A stretch of DNA of 64,000 nucleotides from Solea solea. Taxonomy: Eukaryota > Chordata > Actinopteri > Pleuronectiformes > Soleidae. Below, piece by piece: positions 34,701-47,047 of the stretch. Positions within the stretch are counted from its first letter, which is position 1. Every line of letters starts with the position of its first letter. Position numbers and translations under genes: made by a program. A model generated the notes under the pieces. The model had not been told where the DNA came from and did not search any database. It worked only from the letters and a program-made list of their open reading frames with translations. The stretch spans positions 5,374,242 to 5,438,241 of the forward strand of contig NC_081146.1 of the NCBI RefSeq assembly GCF_958295425.1, written 5' to 3'.

Positions 34701-37700
34701 ATTTTATCTTAAGCTGTGTGACAAAGTGGCTGGAAATCTGAAAGTTTTATGACATTTTATATGCTATAAAAACACATAATCAAGATAACCTCCAGATCAT
34801 TTAGGTTTGTATGACTGCTAATTAATTAATTTAATTGTTGGGATAACATTTAATACTGTGAGGTTTTTTTTTTTTTTGCTTTTTGCCAGCCCATCTGTGT
34901 GTGAGGAGAACATCCGTCTCATGTTTACCGTGCTGGAGCGCTCTTCTCTTCCAGTTGTCAGAGCTAATGCAGTAATTGCCCTTGGAGACCTTACTGTTCG
35001 TTTCCCAAACATTTTGGAGCCCTGGACACAGAATCTCTATGCCAGGTAATGTCATTAAATTGATCAATCCCGAATGTTGAATAAATTTGTCGAACCCAGA
35101 TCAGTGCCGAACTTAAACGGAGGGAAAAGAAAGAAGACGCTCTTCTCCATGACCCTGCTCAATGCTCATGAACTGCCTGTAATCAGACACAGCTGAGCGG
35201 GAGGGCTTTTATTGAACATGCTCAGTATCACAGGTGGTCAGTTTCACAAATTCAGTTTGCCCAACATCAATAAACAATAAATACAAATAATATTGAGGGC
35301 ACAGTTCAACAGGGACTCATGATTATTATTACCGTACACTAACTGATGTTCTTTTAATTAGGTCCACATTATCATAATATCCATAGATTTTGTTGTTTTT
35401 CTGTGCCCAAGCTGAGGGAGGAGTTGAGTGGGTGGACTGTAAATGATGTTTAATCTCAGCCAACATTTCCCTTATGCTTGTACACTTGAGCCATCGACAT
35501 CCAGAACCCACCACCACCGTCACCATGTCTGAGCGTGTTGTTCTTTCAGCCAGTGAAGTGTTGCTGCTGTCACAATGCTCCACTGAGCCACATGATGGAA
35601 AAAGTTTACTCTTTCCATCACGACTTTTTAATGGAGAGAAGCAAACTTTGAGATGATCTACGATGGTACAACTGTGATATCTTCCTTGTATACTGACCTC
35701 TGCAGTTGCCATGGGAACTGGCCAGCATTTCATGGCTTGTATAAACCCTCCCTCTGGTGAACTGGGGAGGAGTCTTAGCCCGAACAAGACAAGGGCACTT
35801 TTAGACAACGAACAACTTAATTTCTAGTGTGTTACAGGCTGTGACTAGGACCAATGACTAGTGTGTCGTAATTACATAGAGCGGTTGAATGAGCAGAAGG
35901 GAATAATTTGTTTGAAGTCAAAGGTTTTGCAAGCGTTTATGCTTGTAGGTACACTTTCATTTTAATAACACTTTATGGTTTCTATCTGTTTTTCCTGCAC
36001 AAAGTTACACTAGTTCCCTATAGTCAAGGCAGAAGCTGACGTTTCTTTTGATGAAGTGCAGTTTTAATTGGAATGCCTGATAATGCTCTCATTGAGTTGT
36101 TTTGGGTGTGTAAAACATTCTGTTCTTTTCATAATGTGTTGGTGCCCTCATAATGTTCTTACCTGATAAGCATTTCAGACTGCTTCTTAATTGTCTCCTG
36201 TTCACAAATACCTCACTTTTCTCAAGGCCGCTGTCCTGGAGCTTACTGATAAGAGCATTAAAAATTAATTACCCTGTTCCTTACTGTTGTAAGCCCCTGC
36301 AGTGGTATATGATGTATGCCATGCACACGTGTCTGATCCTTTGCCAGGAGTCCTGCTCTCTGGCATACGTTAGAAATGGTTAATGAGTTTCTTTTATTCT
36401 GTGGTTTTGGATGAGGCCAAATCTAAATTGTTGTCGGAATGCAATCAGATTGTCCTGCCACAGCCTGTCCACTCCCATTGTCCACAGCTGAGGCAATGAC
36501 AGTTATTTGGTTTCACTAATGTTCTGGGTAATTTTACTCTTGTAGAGAGCCTTTTTGTTTAGGATGGGGAAATGACAGCACCAGGCAAGGTATTTTGCAT
36601 CCACTCTTTTCTGGGATTTTTAGTTGACATATTTACAGAGTGTTTAATGGAATGGATGTATTGGTCTGTCAGGCATTTAATTGTGTTCCCAAGAGGACAA
36701 ATCCATTGTGGTCACCTTTTGTTTCCTCACATTGGTGCAATATCTAAAACAAAAAAACAACAATTTCTTAAAAATTTTTATTTTATTTTTTTAAGAATTA
36801 ATAATCTTTGTTTTGTTGACTTTTCTTCAAGGGCAACAAGAGGTTCATGTGTGGTTTTGAATGGAATGAAAATGTTCCCTTTCAGAATGTTGTTGAGAAT
36901 CCCTCTACTACTACAACTACTACTAAATCTACTAATAGATTTGATTCAAATTGTGTGTAATATTAAATATCCATAGCCACAATAAAGCTGAAAAGAAAAA
37001 AAATCATACAAGAATTTAACACTCAGACTGTTTTATTTTGGTTTGATCAAATACCTGTTGAAATGAATGTCCTTTCTGTCGAGTTGTGTACTGCTGATTA
37101 GCAAAGTTTAGTATGCTGACAAGTTAAACTCGGACGATAAGGAGACTGCAGTCTCTTTGTCTTGGCACCAAAGGGGAAGAAAATGATCTTGTCAGTAAGT
37201 TAACAGCCTCTTCTCCCCCTTTCAGGCTCAGTGATGAGATTCCGTCAGTGAGGCAGACAGCTGTGACAGTTCTTACCCAGCTGGTACTTAAGGATGTGCT
37301 CAAGGTCAAAGGACAAGTCAGCGAGGTGGCTGTGCTGCTAATTGACCCTGAGCCGCACATCGCCAGCCTCGCACTGAACTTCTTCAATGAATTGGCCACC
37401 AAGGTACACACACACCCATACAGAAGTCTCACTGTAGGGGGGAATAATTGGGAAGGTTTTTTAATTGTACTCACTGGTGTCACCCATTAGGACAATGCCA
37501 TCTATAACCTTCTACCAGACATCATCAGTCGCCTGTCTGATCCAGAGAGGGGCATGAGCTCAGATGACTTCAACATTATCATGAAGTGAGTGTCGCTTGG
37601 TGTCTTTTTTTTGCGCGTTTGCTGTATTTGTCTATGCTGTGCAGGCAGATTCTGGACAAAGTGATTAGTTTGTTGATGCCGTTTTGTTTGTAAATGTTTT

Positions 37701-39652
37701 TAGGCAGCTGTTCTCCTACATCACCAAAGAAAGACAGACTGAGTCTCTGGTAGAGAAAATGTGTCAGCGCTTCAGGACTGCCAAGTGAGTATATCTCCAC
37801 CTCCCATTTCCCATCTTCACACCTGTGACCTGTATCTTTTATTTTTCTTCTTTTTATTTTTTACCACAATATACCGTTTCCTGGCTCACATCTAAACTGC
37901 AGGGTATCATTTGTACAAGATGTGGGGGTGGATGAGCGGTAATTAGTGGGTGAAAAGAGATGGACAATTACAGAGGGTTTAACAGTTGAATTCACCTGTC
38001 ACCTTCAGTCAGTGACATCGCCTTTTTCACTCATTTTGTCATGGAAACTGTCTTCCCATGTAGCTGAGGAATGTAGACAAACAATTGGCGCTCTTGGGCT
38101 TCAGTCAGCCTCTGACTCATACTCCATCTGTACTCGAGCGCGCACAGGAAGGGCATTTTATATTATACAATGGCAAAGTGAATTTAGATACAAAAGGTTC
38201 CTGGAAAATGAGATTTGTTCCAAATGCCAGAGCGAAGCCATACTCATGAGTAATGAGCTAATGAGCTTTTTGTTGTGCAGCTTGAATTTCTATGCACTTC
38301 ACATAGTTTCAAATCTAGTTTAGTCCCTAATTCCAATGACTCTCATTGTACTTCTCTCCTCAGGACGGAGCGTCAGTGGTGTGACTTGGCCATGTCTCTG
38401 TCTCTGCTGTCTATGTGTGAGCGTGGCTTTAAGAGGCTGCAGGAGTGCTGGGAGTGTTACAGTGACAAGTTGACTGAACCTGGAGTTTACCAGCCTCTAC
38501 TCTCCATCACTGCCAAGCTCCGCCGTGGAGCTAAACCCCAGTTTAAGGTACAACATACGAACATATAAAGAATTGGAGTATTTTGCCATTATTATTTTTT
38601 TGTGTGTACTTATCATGACTTAATTAACCAGGCCCAGGTAGATGAGTTTGAAAAGCGTCTGACTGCAGTTCACACACGTGGGCTGGAGAATGTAGAAAGC
38701 CCTGAGATGGACGAGGAAACCCAAAAAGAAGCACCCTCTGAGAAGACCGTCATGCGTACACCTTTGCCCGCCCGGGGCCGTCAAAGGACCAAGAGAGGTC
38801 AGTACTCCCTGGCTTTGTCGTTCAAAGGATTCTGCTAATTGTAAATGTGTGGATACAAGTAAATGAGGTGTGATTGAAATTAGCAAATGCTTAAAATCTA
38901 CAACCTCTAACACAGGTCAAACAAAGCCTTCAACATCCAGCCATGGTGACGACAGTTTTATGACGCCTCGGAAGTCTCGCAAGTCCAAGAAACCGGTGAT
39001 CACCTTTAGTAGTGATGAAGAGGAGGATGAAGAGGGTGAGTTTAACATCTTTCTGTGTAATATTTTTTTAAAATGTAATATAAAATTAATACACAGATGG
39101 ATTCATCGCATATCATTTTATTTGACTTTTCTGGATTTACTTTATGAAATTGTCAGAAAGGTAATTTTACTTAAATGATAAATAAGGTGATTTATTACTT
39201 TCTTTCAGTTGATTTAATAGGTGTTGACATTTATTAAATTGATGGTGTAATGTGTAGAATTTAATTTCCTGTGTTTTGTATGTCTTATACTTACAAAATA
39301 CTGATTATTGATTTTACAAGGATCAGTGTTTGGATTAGACCAGATTAAGATTTAGGACTGTTCTAAATCATCCTTAGATGCTTATAAAAACAGCACTAAT
39401 TCAGAATCTGAGGATGTTTCTACTCAAGTTGCTAAAATAAATATACTGGATGATGTTTAGGTATTTTTTCTTTGCAGAAAAACATGATCAAATCAAAACT
39501 ATAGTCAGTCAGAACACTTTCAGCTTGAGACGACTTGTCTTTCTTAACCTATTACTGTTTTCCTATCAGATGCTCTAATGGCAGAGAGTGAGACGCCTAA
39601 AGTGACAACACCCATCGCCCGTACATCCAGAAGAGCTCGCCTCAGAAACTGA
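22715..39652 (+). CDS. ncapd2: Condensin I complex subunit D2 (CAP-D2)
   Basis: HEAT-repeat subunit of condensin I, which compacts mitotic chromosomes. Thirty-one coding exons join in phase, the first at 22715-22832 and the last at 39570-39652. Others are at 22961, 23118, 23265, 23988, 24642, 24885, 25139, 26103, 26386, 26598, 27302, 27632, 28112, 28760, 29198, 29422, 31802, 32311, 32477, 32791, 33648, 34381, 34890, 37226, 37491, 37704, 38364, 38632 and 38916. They give 1,399 residues (human 1,401). It begins MSWDFFLPVCLGDLV. An acidic insert lies near 27390-27470. HEAT-type helices are clear at 34900-37600 (SLPVVRANAVIALGDLTVRF). The basic tail carries Thr-Pro sites (FMTPRKSRKSKK, TPIART) likely phosphorylated by Cdk1. 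Three introns carry U85-type scaRNAs. Confidence 0.97.
23532..23868 (+). ncRNA. scarna10: U85/SCARNA10-type scaRNA, copy A
   Basis: Composite C/D-H/ACA guide RNA in the ncapd2 intron between coding exons 4 and 5. The ends form a perfect 8-bp stem, AAATGCCC (23532) with GGGCATTT (23861). The C box TGATGA is at 23542-23547 and the D box CTGA at 23857-23860. Just before the D box, CTTTGGTAAT pairs with U5 snRNA positions 42-50, placing C45 at the fifth base from the box. The H/ACA part has pocket arms AGTCTT (23616) and GTAAGG (23652) facing U46 of U5, with ACA at 23666, 14 nt on. It is about 337 nt with the stem; human U85 is 330 nt. This is the most diverged of the three copies. Confidence 0.88.
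24306..24545. repeat. Degenerate MITE, GGGCTGCAA family
   Basis: Begins AGGGCTGCAATGGTTAATTG in an ncapd2 intron, then AT-rich sequence including poly-T. It resembles the copies at 7124 and 29695. Right boundary uncertain. Confidence 0.4.
25681..25967 (+). ncRNA. scarna10: U85/SCARNA10-type scaRNA, copy B
   Basis: Second copy, in the intron between coding exons 8 and 9. The C box TGATGA is at 25686-25691 and the D box CTGA at 25959-25962; the closing stem is weak. The guide CTTTGGTAAT before the D box is identical to copy A. The H/ACA hairpin has a perfect lower stem, GGCAGG (25748-25753) with CCTGCC (25798-25803). The pocket arms are AATCTT (25755) and GTAAGG (25791), and ACA is at 25805-25807. 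The arms pair with U5 bases on both sides of U46. It is very similar to copy C throughout. Confidence 0.88.
26735..27043 (+). ncRNA. scarna10: U85/SCARNA10-type scaRNA, copy C
   Basis: Third copy, in the intron between coding exons 11 and 12. The C box TGATGA is at 26744-26749 and the D box CTGA at 27032-27035. The closing stem is TTTGCCC with GGGCCAAA (one bulge). The U5 C45 guide CTTTGGTAAT is unchanged. The H/ACA hairpin has lower stem GGCAGG/CCTGCC (26806 and 26856), pocket arms AATCTT (26813) and GTAAGG (26849), and ACA at 26863-26865. Its upper stem, CAGTGCAG with CTGCACTG, is the best paired of the three. Confidence 0.88.
28358..28689. mobile_element. hAT-type MITE with 14-bp TIRs and 8-bp target duplication
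   Basis: TAGGGCTGCACAAT (28358-28371) and ATTGTGCAGCCCTA (28676-28689) are perfect inverted repeats. TCATATAG flanks both sides (28350-28357 and 28690-28697). The 332-bp body has no coding capacity. An 8-bp duplication is the hAT superfamily hallmark. It sits in the ncapd2 intron between coding exons 14 and 15. Confidence 0.92.
29600..30025. repeat. Degenerate interspersed repeats in an ncapd2 intron
   Basis: 29608-29690 (TATTTATATAGTGCTTTTCT ... ATTCGCATACAGCACATTTA) resembles a common fish LINE/SINE-like repeat. 29695-30020 resembles the GGGCTGCAA MITE family: it shares GAAGCAAAGAAA and AAGAAGCT-type blocks with the copy at 10790. Confidence 0.4.
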
Positions 39653-42415
39653 TTTTCTGTTTTTGTTGTATTTGTCTTATTTTTGTGTAACTTTTTAATC
39701 TTTTATCCAAAATGAAATTTTTTTGCCTTTTTTATTTTTTTAAAATCTTGTATATTTTTAAGATACTGGTTCTTAGCAGCAAACGGCAGTCATCTAACAT
39801 GTAATAACAGACCCGAAACATCTTTTTATAATAAACCTGTTTGTGGTTTTGAACTCTTTGGCTGTCTGTGTCAGTTTGAGCTGTCATTCACAGGCATTGC
39901 TCGGATGCTGACACCAGTAAATGTGTGAGGAGTTTGGGTATATGCTGGGTCACGTCGAGTAAATTTATGCCATCTTTACAAGCAGCTTTGAATGTCTTTG
40001 TATCATGTGTTTGGACAGCGGTGTTTAACGGGCTGTCACAGCTTGCTCAGACAGTATAACTACCTCACATGCTTCAACACTTACTTTTCCTGAATTTCAT
40101 TTTTTGCTCTTAACAGCATTTTCTGATATCAGACTTTTACCAGAAGAGAAAAAATACCTCCAAGTGCAGCTGTGTTTATTTGCAACTGTTCCCCCCTCTT
40201 GTTCTGTCTGACACATTTGCTGTTGCCTAGTTGGCCACCTCTGTTCTCCTGTAATCAATCTCTTTTGTGGGTCTCTCTCTGTTCTCTGCCTGCCACTTTT
40301 TTTTCTTCCTCCCATCTTCCTCCTACTCTCCGCTGCCTGCTTTTCCTCCTCCAGCTCCTCACTTCATGGACATCACATGTACAGTAGTTTAACCCCCTCC
40401 TCCATCCACTCCTCATCACTTATCTCGCCCACTTCCTCTCCCACACGTCCTCTCCGAAAAGATGAGAGGGGTGCGTTTCTGTATGTGATTGTTATGTTAT
40501 GTAAAAACACTTTACCAACAACAGGCTAACGGTATGATTGCACTAGTAGTTGGGTTTTATCAGAGTTTAAATGAGTTTAGTGGGTGCTAAGAGAACAGAC
40601 CTCTAACTTACAGCGTACAAACCTAAATTGTGCTTGTGGGTATTTAAACTTTCACGACACATGTTGCCTACAGCATGTGTTTTAATTAAGAGGACACTGA
40701 TTGAAGCGTGTGACAGAGGTGAACAATCGCGGCTCAGTGTCTGATGCACATTGGTAATTGCAGTGTTTTATTTACTTGAAATAATTGGAGGCTGCTGAAC
40801 TTTGAGGTCTGTGAGTTGGATGGCACGGCTCCTGTGTGTATTGTAATTTTGGTGGCAGGGGGTACAGGGAGCAGATGGCACTGACAGACTGTAACTTACA
40901 CAACAGAGAGCAGGGAGGTCAGTGCATGCTGGGAAAGACCACAGAGACAAAGGTTGAGAGAGGGAGGCTAACATGCGCGAGGAGCATTGTTGCCACATGG
41001 CAAATGTATAATTCAGATTAGGCCGTGACACAAACCATGTGAATCCAGCCAGGTCACTTCATAACTCACTGCCCTCTTTGACAAAGTACTGGATCACTAC
41101 TGCCCTCTGACCTTGATTTGTGCAGTGCGGCTGTGGCATCAGGATGGTGCACAGTACACACAGTCACCTTGGCAATGACAATCACTCTCCAAGGCTATGA
41201 CATCACTCCACAAAAAGATGTGGAGGAGGAGAAGAAAATGGGGGTGGGGATCATGTCTTTCTCTACAAAAACCCTGCAGCATCCCAGCTTGATGCCCCAA
41301 CATCCAGCTTCTTTCCGAGAGGACGGACGAAAAAAAATCATCCCTTCACTTCCATCACAGAGCGAGGAGTGGGAGGAGTCAGGCGAGTGAGATAGTGATG
41401 CTCCAGGCAGGTGCCAACAAGTGAGAGGTAGCTGCAAGACCAAGAGTGAGGGGGATGGAGAAGAGTCTGTGAGCGACAGAAGACGTTCGGAACCGTGACA
41501 GAAAACCAATAGGTGAGCACTTTCAATTTTCCTGTTTAGATCACGTCAAACCAAAAGTAAGACTTAATTCCATTGTTTTTTTTGTGAGCATTATTTTGCA
41601 TAGAAAATTAACACATTGATAATATCTTAAAAATGATGCTGACTTATTTTGAATATTTAAATTCCATAATCCATGCAGCATAAAAACAGGGCAGAATTCT
41701 AGTATGTCATTAAAAATGATAACATCTCATTACGAACAGTTTTATCTTAAATCAAATAATCTTTTTATCCATCAATTTAGACCTACTACAGGAGAAAGTT
41801 TTTAAGTGTTTTCTTCATACATGTTTTATATAAATTAATGATGTAAACAGTATTTATATCCTATATGAAGTTACAGATGACTATTATGTGACTACCTTAT
41901 GATTTGTTCTTTGTTTTTGTCTACTAACCACTTTCTTGTGATATGCCAATTTTTATGAAGGTTTTTAGGATAATCTTAATCCTCCTTCATATTCTCATGA
42001 AATTTATATTGTATCTTTTTTTTTATCTGTGGAAACATAATTAAATGAATAAACAATAATTCATTCCCCCTGGTTCTGTTTTATGAAACTGTAAAAATGC
42101 TTGAATGTGAACTGGGACAGCTAGAAGCCCCACATAATTATAATTTTTTAACATGTTAACATTTACATGTTCTTTGATCTTTTATAAAGAAATGCCATCA
42201 GTGCAGTTTTCTCTTGCTCTCTCACTGTATATTTATTTAGAATTGACTAAACTGCTTATGTCAAGACCATTTATTTTCTATGAAATGTTTTTCATGTGTG
42301 GAGATGCATTTTCTCCAACTTATTTCAAATCTATTTTTGTTTGTTTTTTTTGCAGCCAGAGTGTTTACAGTTTTCTCTGCACCGTCAGTCTGTCGTGCTC
42401 CTTATCTGCGCTGCC
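39653..42415. other. ncapd2 3' UTR, spacer and natriuretic peptide 5' region
   Basis: The ncapd2 poly(A) signal AATAAA is at 39830-39835. A pyrimidine-rich stretch at 40185-40450 has no recognised function. A probable non-coding first exon of the natriuretic peptide gene ends at 41512 (AATAG before GTGAGC), and the matching acceptor TGCAG is at 42351-42355. No other coding sequence seen. Confidence 0.55.
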
Positions 42416-43029
42416 ATGCTGTGTCCTGTGCTGCTTTGTGCCACTCTGCTCCTCCTGACTCCAATGGAAATCACGGAGTCTCGCGCTCTGCATCCTTCTC
42501 CTGATGCTGTGCAGGTAGAGTGAAAGGGAGGGGGGAGGAAAGGGGGAGAAAGGGGACCGAAAAAATTGAATGAGAAGTAATCTGAGTGGATGAATGGAGG
42601 ATTCAAAGAGAACAGTCCAGATTGAAGGAGGGAGGAGTAATGAAATGCATCACTGATTGAATTATTCTCCCTCCTACACTCGCTGACAATTAAATTTAAA
42701 TCTTTTATTTTTTTTCCCCTCTGCAGTTTATGGAGCAGTTTCTGGAACGTTACAATGACCTTTTGACCCTGGATGACCTGGAGAACCTGTTGAACAGTCC
42801 AGCAGAGGAGCAGTCCACCCTCTCCTCCTCCTCTGGGGTCAAATCAGCCGAGTATCCCAAATGGGCTGATGTACAAACGCAGCCGGAAACCCCCTGGCTG
42901 CGTCTGCTCAAAGGCGCTCTGGCCAATCAGAAGCGAGCAGAACCGGACCGGTCACGGAGAGGCTGGAACCGGGGATGCTTTGGGCTGAAACTGGATCGGA
43001 TCGGGTCCATGAGTGGACTGGGCTGTTAG
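42416..43029 (+). CDS. C-type natriuretic peptide precursor (CNP-1-like)
   Basis: Secreted hormone precursor acting through guanylyl-cyclase receptors of the NPR-B type. Two coding exons, 42416-42514 and 42727-43029, give 133 residues. A signal peptide (MLCPVLLCATLLLL) is followed by a propeptide with an LLTLDDLENLL helix segment. A furin-type RSRR site (42949-42960) precedes a 22-residue C-terminal peptide with the ring CFGLKLDRIGSMSGLGC and no C-terminal extension, which is the CNP type rather than ANP/BNP. A non-coding exon probably ends at 41512. AATAAA follows at 43053. Teleosts have several CNP genes; the ncapd2/gapdh linkage suggests CNP-1, but the subtype is my inference. Confidence 0.93.
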
Positions 43030-43052
43030 TGGAGGAGAGAGAGAGAGAGAGA

Positions 43053-43058
43053 AATAAA
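43053..43058 (+). terminator. Natriuretic peptide gene poly(A) signal (AATAAA)
   Basis: AATAAA only 24 bp after the stop codon, after a GA-rich run. A second AATAAA is at 43803-43808 and would give a longer 3' UTR. Confidence 0.45.
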
Positions 43059-45350
43059 GACTGATGACATCCTTCTTAGCAGTGGCGTGCACAGACAATT
43101 CAGGGGGTAAGGGCTTCACAAGAAACAAGTTTCTATAAAATTACTGTATAAAAAGTGACTAAAATTACAACACAAATGCGTTTTTGGGACATTATTATAC
43201 ATTTTAATTAAGAGTTAATGCTATGGGCTGCGTTTAAAAAAAACAAACAAACAAAAAAACAATAGGAAATTAATATATACATATGTTTTTCAGAAGGGGG
43301 CTCTTATTTGGTCAGAGGGCAAAACAGCAGGTGCTTGAGCACCACCTTGAGTCTATCTGTGCACGTCCATGCTTCCTAGATTATAATACAGAGACACACA
43401 CAGAGGTGTTGAGCTGCAGTGAAGGATGGTTACATGTCTGTAGACTTCATGTGGTGTGTGGTGTAAACTTGCTTATGTGGTGTCATGCAGCGTAGATCAC
43501 ATGCTTCACATATTTCTGTGTTCTGTTCAGCAGAGCAGCTGTAGCCTATTAAAAAAACCGTTATTCAGTGTTTATTAGAACATGTGAGCAGTCATCTTTA
43601 CTTGTTGGGCGTGTATTTTTTTTTAGTCGATTGGCTCTTTATGTATCTGTAGTGTTGTCTGTGTACAGTACATGTGAAGATGTGTAGACATTCTGTGGCC
43701 AGAGGACTGTTTAAAATCAGGTGTAACGCACATGGATGTCCAGAAATGGTGGCACCTGCAATTCCTGAAGATTGTTTTCTATGTTTACTTATGATTTGCA
43801 TGAATAAATGGATTTGTCATTTGCCATGTTGCTTTGTTTTTTCTCAAAGAAATTTGAATGATTGTGAGAGTCACTGACTCTAACCGCTTGTGCGTTACTA
43901 AATCGTGCAGTGACTCCTGGACAAAGTGACGTTTCCTCCACAGTCCTTCTGGAATATTTTTGGCAAATTGTAATTTAACAGCCGTATGTATGTACGCAAG
44001 TAAAGCCTCTGCTCTGCTGCTGATGTCACGCTAACACTGCAGCCAAGAACCCGGGGAAAAAATATCACATAGACATTCCTCCTTTTTTGAGGGATAATCC
44101 TTTTTTCATATTTATAGATTATGTATGCGTAAATTTGACGAAAGCCATACATACATATGTCATTGTGGCGCTGCCAGAACATGAACGGGTTAGTTCATGG
44201 AGGCAGTGATTTACATTTTAATGTGTGGAGAAAAAATAAGATCATAGTTATGCGTCATTGGGTGAGTTTTAAAAAAAAACAAACATGAAAAGATGGAAAT
44301 ATGGAAATTTAGAAAGAAGAAAAACAAAAGTTTTTATATGCAATGAAAATACTGACATAATTATCTAATAACCTAAAATATGTGTGACCATGAGAGTCAT
44401 CCATTGTCCTGTAAATGTAGGATCTATTTAGAACTTTATTACCAACAGCAGATTCGTGAATGGAAATTTGGTCAACGATGTTTTCTCAGGCACAAAATGG
44501 TCGTAGATCTCCGGCAAACAGTTAGTTTCCTGTTCAGGATAAATAAAAACTGAAAGGCCTCCATCTTGTTCTGTTTAAAATCTTTGTACCTCTAAAATAT
44601 TTGAATTATAAGAAAAAAGCAAACAAAGGAAATTGAAAGTGCCCTGGGCTCCATCTTCTTCAATATTGTCTGGCATTTGCATTTAATCATTATCATTATT
44701 TACAGTTAAATGTAACAAATACAAATATTTAATACAACATTTTAACTTTATATTAATTCTGTATAGATTTTGTTTTATTCAAATAGTTGAAAAAGTATTC
44801 AGTGTTGTTTACTCACTCAACACCAGATGGCAGTCTGAGTCTATTCATGTTTAGGTGTTAACATATGGAAACACTTGTGGACTTTGTACTGATCATTAAA
44901 TAGAGGACAAAGTTTTACATACGTCCGTGATGTTGCGGAAAACCATTCCATTTATTATTGCTGTACTTTCTGTCATAATACAGTTTGTGTACTATATACA
45001 CATATATATATAGATATACATACTGTATACCTATATATACTGTATGTAGCGAGAGAGAGAGTTGGTTGCTGTGTTGTAAAAAGAAAGAACATGTGTTCTG
45101 TATATGCAGCAGCATTTACAGTACTGAGAGTATAATATGGCCCAAGTGTTGAGTCTCCAGCCAGCCTCTAAACTTAGCCTGACCTTTACTTCCCCTCTTT
45201 GACCTTAAGCTGCAAAGCAGAGGCCAACACTGGCATGCACTCACTCGGAGTTGAGTTAGTTCAGCAATGCTCGGACCATTGGACTGCGACCATAAAACAC
45301 ACCAGCACTGTCAGGTTTAGATACAGACGGACAAGTCTGTCAGTCAGTAT

Positions 45351-45361
45351 GTATATATGTA

Positions 45362-45395
<34 letters not shown>

Positions 45396-45397
45396 AA
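45351..45397. repeat. (TA)n microsatellite
   Basis: Near-pure AT repeat interrupted by one ATACAT. Confidence 0.9.
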
Positions 45398-45581
45398 ATA
45401 AAAACTTCCCGAAATGACATCTTTGGTGTATGCTGTACAATCAGAGAGGAGAAGCCAGGCCATGGATAAGGTTTCAATTCACAGTGATGAAGCTCAGTGT
45501 GCAGCCAGAGAACCATTTCCAACACATTAAACAAATGTCTGTTACATTCAAACCGTAGTCAAATGAGTTCACACAGTGCTG

Positions 45582-45733
45582 CTTAAAGGTCCACAGTGTA
45601 ATATTAACAAAGGGTCTAATTTTTCTTATTATTTTTCACCAGGTTTCTGCAGCAGCTCTAATGCATAAACCATTCAGAGTGTGCATTTGTTGCAATCTGC
45701 AGTCGCACTATTCTTCTTATCTGGACCTTTAAG
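45582..45733. mobile_element. 152-bp MITE with 12-bp perfect TIRs
   Basis: CTTAAAGGTCCA (45582-45593) and TGGACCTTTAAG (45722-45733) are perfect inverted repeats. A related end (TTAAAGGTCCACTGTATAAG) occurs at 51416. No coding capacity. Confidence 0.7.
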
Positions 45734-45784
45734 TTTGAAGTGTATCAGCTCCACATGACTCTCTCTCTCTCTGTTTATCAGTAT

Positions 45785-46023
45785 AGCCGTGTTGCCATCA
45801 TGGTACAGTTTGGTTTGGTACACTATGCTACGGTTTGGATTGCTAAATCCATCGGTCAGGCTTGTGTTTCGACTGAGAACAGAACCTTTACTTTGTTGTG
45901 CGCTGTGCCCGATGGCTGCGTCAGTGACACACATATAGAGGTCGGTTATTTTGGAAACAAAAAAAAAATGTACCGTGCCATACCGAACTCAACCGAACTG
46001 TTCCACGAGGTGGAAACACGGCT
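45785..46023. mobile_element. 239-bp MITE with about 30-bp imperfect TIRs
   Basis: The left end AGCCGTGTTGCCATCATGG and the inverse of the right end AGCCGTGTTTCCACCTCGTG match over about 30 bp, continuing through ACAGTTTGGTT. The body has repeated GGTTTGGTAC/ACCGAACT motifs typical of a widespread fish hAT-like family. No clear target duplication. Confidence 0.7.
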
Positions 46024-47047
46024 TAGATCTCACCCATGAACGTTCCTGCACTTCACACAGGAAATGATTTGTTTTGTTTCAAAACAGATGGAGGCAACAG
46101 CAACATTGAGCTAGTAAAGCAAGACTTCTGCAAACAGTTCCAAATGTTCAGAAGTGGATTCTACTGCTCACCAGTTAAGGGGTAAACTCCCTTTGTCTCC
46201 ACCTGCCCCTGCTCTGCTGCTGCTGCATACACACAAATGTCAGTCAGGGCTGATAGTTTTGCTGGACAGAGCCTGTCTTCAGATGAAGAGAGTAGCATGC
46301 AAGTAATGTTACATCATTTGTGTTCACAAAGACCAAACAGAAAATTTGATCAAATCAACAACTAAAATCATCAAAAGTTACACAGTGCAGCTTTAAACTG
46401 ACATTCTCATTATTTAAATATTTTATAACATCCCTGCAAGTACTTTTATTTCTTTAACAATTCTCTAACAAATAATACATGTAAACAAAGTGTGACGTGA
46501 CAGGACGTCATTCAGATTCTCATCTTTAAATAACTCATAACTTTTTTTTGAAAGAATTGAATGCAAAATGAGAAATATAATTGTAATTAAACTTTTTTCT
46601 TTTCTCAAAGGGATGGGGCAGCAGAGAGGAGAGGTGAGAGCATCTGAAAAGTGAAGGGTCATGGTCTTTGGACATTAAATGTCAGAGTCAGAAGACAGAG
46701 ATTTGATCCCCCGTTTGCTCGCTCTCTGTGTGTCTGTATTTACTCAGAAGGTCACCAAGGGAGCCCACTCTTTTTTCACTCCTACATTACAACATATCTG
46801 ATACCAAGGCCTCTTAAAGGCGGCAACAGTGGTGGCGCTGCATTGGAAATAATGTAAACTAAACAAAGGAACGTCTATAATAAGCAGCACGGGCTGTGAG
46901 ATAAGAGAGAAGGTTCTGGCCTGTTTAACTCACATGAATTAAAGTGGCAGTGGCCCGTGTTGCATGCCTGACGACCTTGACATTCAGAGGAGGCGGGGCA
47001 AGAAGTAGACACCATTTTAGGGGTGTGGCTTCAAAACTTTGGTCAAT

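Noticed and set aside
37946..38323. Open frame of 125 codons in an ncapd2 intron
   Set aside because: Opens with GTG, lies between two in-phase exons (37784 and 38364) and has no recognisable motif.
42416..43029. Natriuretic peptide as ANP, BNP or VNP
   Set aside because: The peptide ends right after the second ring Cys with no tail, and the ring sequence is CNP type.
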